Shown in pieces: positions 61,849 through 64,000 of a stretch of DNA of 64,000 nt. The DNA is from Collimonas arenae (GTDB taxonomy: Bacteria; Pseudomonadota; Gammaproteobacteria; Burkholderiales; Burkholderiaceae_D). Every line of letters begins with the position of its first letter. Position 1 is the first letter of the stretch. The notes under the pieces are model-generated. The model was not told the DNA's origin and did no database searches. It saw nothing but the letters and a program-made list of their open reading frames with translations. The stretch spans positions 1,054,001 through 1,118,000 of the forward strand of contig NZ_CP009962.1 in NCBI RefSeq assembly GCF_000786695.1, in the 5' to 3' direction. The position numbers and the translations under genes were made by a program.

Positions 61849-64000
61849 TCAGAGATTTACGCCGATCCCACCAGACATGCCCCCAGTAGCGATGTGAGCA
61901 ATGCGCCGGTCACTCAAGTCTTGACCCACAGTGTCATTGCTACCTGCCACCTGTACCACAAGCGGCTTTGATGATCCAAACCTTTGCACAGATTGCACTG
62001 TCGGCGCATCTGGAATAGCCGGAACCGCGCTTATCGAAGTCACGTTCGGCATGGTCGGAATAATAGATGCCGACTGCACGGACGACGGTATCTGCGATGC
62101 AGGCGCGATATTGATGCCTCCAACAGCCGAAGACGCTACAGCCGTCGCGCCCCCGCCTGCCAGCGCAGCCAACTTGTCCTTGTCAGCGGCCTGAATCGTA
62201 CTGACCTTGCCTACCTTAAACCCCTCCATTTTACCCATGCCGTCGAGCAGCATATTCATTTCATCGCTCGACAGGTCTCCTATTTTCTTGCCGCGTAAAT
62301 CTAATCCCTTTGCATCAGCTGTTTTGTAAATTCTGTCAGCATACGCCTTAACATCTGCCTTGCCGGAGTAGTCGGAAATCGCATACTTCGGCAGCATTTC
62401 CTCAATGGTTTTTTTCCCATGAGAAGACTTCAAAAGCTGTGCTTGAGCATCGCGACCAGATTCTGCTGAATCGAATACGGCATTGCCCCATTGGTCAAGG
62501 TCGACAATTCCAGTGCCATAACGTTTCTGAGCCGCCGCGAGCGCGGCCTCCTTCGTCCGCTTGGTCTTGACAGTCTTGTCTGCGCTACCGGCATATTCAA
62601 ATTTCAAATTTCCGGGATTATTGTTCCGCCATGCAGCCGTGCCGCCATCACGCTGCTCAACAGAGCCATCCTGATGTTCAAAAATTCGAGTCATCCCAAC
62701 CGCTTTAACCAGCCGCACAATGGGACTCGCCATTTTCTCAGCGCGCCCTTTCACGTAACCGCCAGCCGCACTAGCACCAGTCTTAACAGCGTCACCGACT
62801 ACAGCAGCACCTTTCTTTACATCCTCGACTACCGGAGCGACGGCAGCCTTGGCTTTGTCAATGATAGGTGCCACTACAGCTTTTGTCTTTTCAACAGTGA
62901 CAGCGGCCACTTCTTTAACCTTAGCTACTGTCGCATTGACATCAATACCTAGTTTGCTTTTCAAGAAGGCCTTTGCCCCATTAATGACGGAATCCCAGGC
63001 TGCACCAACCGTCTTCGAGATATCGGATAGTTTGTCGGTTGCCGCCTTCCAGGAATCCTTGATGAACGCAACGGATGTGTCCCAAGCACCAGTGATCTGC
63101 GCGCCAATCTTTTCCCAGTCGAGGGTAGAAAGCCATGCGCCGACCAGCTCACCAACCTTGTCACCGACCATGCCACCAATGACAGTACCTATAGGCCCAC
63201 CGAGCAATGTACCGATACCGCCGCCGATAAGTGCGCCAACGCCGGAGCCTACGCCTGTAAAGCGACCTTTGCGATTTTCCTCCGGTGTTTTATCTGGATC
63301 GTCAGGACCAAATGCGCTGGTCGCCGCAGAGATGCCGGCGAATGCCGCTCCGATAAGCGGGATGCGACGGAATAATCCCTTCCCTAATCCGCCCATCAGA
63401 CGACCGCCCCCCCTGAGCAGACCACCAAGCAGGCCGTCCCCACCTTTAAGCAGACCTCCGAGCGCGCCAAGACCAGGAATTTTAGTAAAAAGCCCACCGA
63501 GCATCGATAGGATACCGCCAGATTTTTCTCCAGCGCTATCCTTATGCTTATTCTCGCCTGCACGCCTGGCTTCGGCTAAATGGTAGGCAGAGTCTTCCTG
63601 ACGCAAACCCCGTAGCTCATTCCATAAGCGCTTGTACCAGACAACCTTTTTGTCGTCAGCGCCTTTGCCGAATAACTTCGCCCAGCCACGACCAAGCGGT
63701 GCAACAATGGAGTGAAGTTCTTTCGCGGCTGCGATAGCAGGGGCAACATCTGGAGCCTTTACGACTGCCGCACCTACCACGCCATGTACCGCCCCCATCG
63801 CTTTTTTTAGTGGATTGCGAATATCGAGTTCTTCATCGTCTTCTTGTGGCTCAGACGCCACCTTCTTTTTATTTGGACTGTTCTCTTTTTTCGTCTTTTC
63901 TTCTGGCTTACTTACCTTGGCGTTGGCCGGCAGGAATCGCCCATTCGCGCCGCGCTTAGCGGGCGTGGCTGGCGTAACCCTCAACCTGGTCGCTCGTTCT
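61849..64000 (-). CDS. Phage structural protein with transglycosylase-like motif (5' end outside window)
   Basis: Reverse-strand frame with no stop up to the window edge; the product in view has about 717 residues and its start lies beyond base 64000, since residues before the TTG at 63984 still read through (ERATRLRVTP). The N-terminal KRGANGRFLPANAKVSK is typical of phage virion proteins. A Lys/Glu linker, helices, and a Gly-rich hydrophobic centre with alternating glycines (about 205-320 from the edge) resemble tape-measure or membrane-penetrating proteins. Then AAWRNNNPGNLKFEY is the NNNPGNL motif of phage lytic transglycosylase-type domains. Most likely a tail tip or internal virion protein that opens peptidoglycan at infection. 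It marks prophage genes continuing rightwards. Confidence 0.75.
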   Translation of the reverse strand, partial: ERATRLRVTPATPAKRGANGRFLPANAKVSKPEEKTKKENSPNKKKVASEPQEDDEELDIRNPLKKAMGAVHGVVGAAVVKAPDVAPAIAAAKELHSIVAPLGRGWAKLFGKGADDKKVVWYKRLWNELRGLRQEDSAYHLAEARRAGENKHKDSAGEKSGGILSMLGGLFTKIPGLGALGGLLKGGDGLLGGLLRGGGRLMGGLGKGLFRRIPLIGAAFAGISAATSAFGPDDPDKTPEENRKGRFTGVGSGVGALIGGGIGTLLGGPIGTVIGGMVGDKVGELVGAWLSTLDWEKIGAQITGAWDTSVAFIKDSWKAATDKLSDISKTVGAAWDSVINGAKAFLKSKLGIDVNATVAKVKEVAAVTVEKTKAVVAPIIDKAKAAVAPVVEDVKKGAAVVGDAVKTGASAAGGYVKGRAEKMASPIVRLVKAVGMTRIFEHQDGSVEQRDGGTAAWRNNNPGNLKFEYAGSADKTVKTKRTKEAALAAAQKRYGTGIVDLDQWGNAVFDSAESGRDAQAQLLKSSHGKKTIEEMLPKYAISDYSGKADVKAYADRIYKTADAKGLDLRGKKIGDLSSDEMNMLLDGMGKMEGFKVGKVSTIQAADKDKLAALAGGGATAVASSAVGGINIAPASQIPSSVQSASIIPTMPNVTSISAVPAIPDAPTVQSVQRFGSSKPLVVQVAGSNDTVGQDLSDRRIAHIATGGMSGGIGVNL

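Overview
The window looks like a chromosomal segment of a betaproteobacterium in the Burkholderiales, most probably Oxalobacteraceae (a Collimonas- or Herbaspirillum-like organism). This is inferred from the gene families (MaeB-type malic enzyme, DUF2968, DUF3613, a Ralstonia-type fucose lectin, a betaproteobacterial-style tad cluster) and from the moderately GC-rich codon use of the left two thirds. No rRNA or complete tRNA gene and no CRISPR array is visible.

Left part (1-11.4 kb) is housekeeping: the tail of an unknown gene, two adjacent undecaprenyl-diphosphatase paralogues, recQ, a reverse-strand group made of a rubredoxin reductase, a 54-residue rubredoxin and a rubrerythrin that lacks its own rubredoxin domain, the malic enzyme maeB, an acyl-CoA ligase and a cytosolic-type 5'-nucleotidase.

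Middle-left (11.5-29.1 kb) is a surface-structure region. A glycine-rich repeat lipoprotein is preceded by a textbook sigma-54 promoter and followed by a TpsB/ShlB-type outer-membrane transporter with no large exoprotein partner. Then comes a complete tad/Flp pilus cluster (flp, tadV, tadE, cpaB, secretin, tadZ, tadA, tadB, tadC, tadD, DUF3613, tadG, DUF4282), closed by a sigma-54-dependent activator with a degenerate receiver. The activator and the sigma-54 promoter suggest joint control.

Middle (29.3-42.5 kb) holds a coiled-coil periplasmic protein, a periplasmic HAD phosphatase, a porin, a LysE exporter with a divergent Lrp-type regulator, a VOC protein, an acetyltransferase, an alpha/beta hydrolase, an SPFH membrane protein overlapping an SH3-like protein, a two-component system, and a 90-residue fucose-binding lectin closely similar in sequence to Ralstonia RSL.

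Right part (43.3-64 kb) appears to be a mobile island. It begins at a reverse-strand tRNA 3' fragment (probably tRNA-Leu) that still has its terminator, beside a 12-bp tandem repeat. It carries two phage-like genes and a contact-dependent inhibition locus. The locus comprises cdiB, a TbpB-barrel-like lipoprotein, a 3687-residue cdiA whose C-terminal part looks membrane-active, a two-TM cdiI candidate, and a broken small membrane gene next to a 44-residue membrane peptide gene. Further right are a small HTH gene, a small TM gene, a protein with a Cys-His-Asp arrangement, a structured noncoding stretch, and a phage structural protein with a transglycosylase-like motif that runs off the window end. 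No integrase is in view, so the island call rests on the tRNA fragment and on cargo type.
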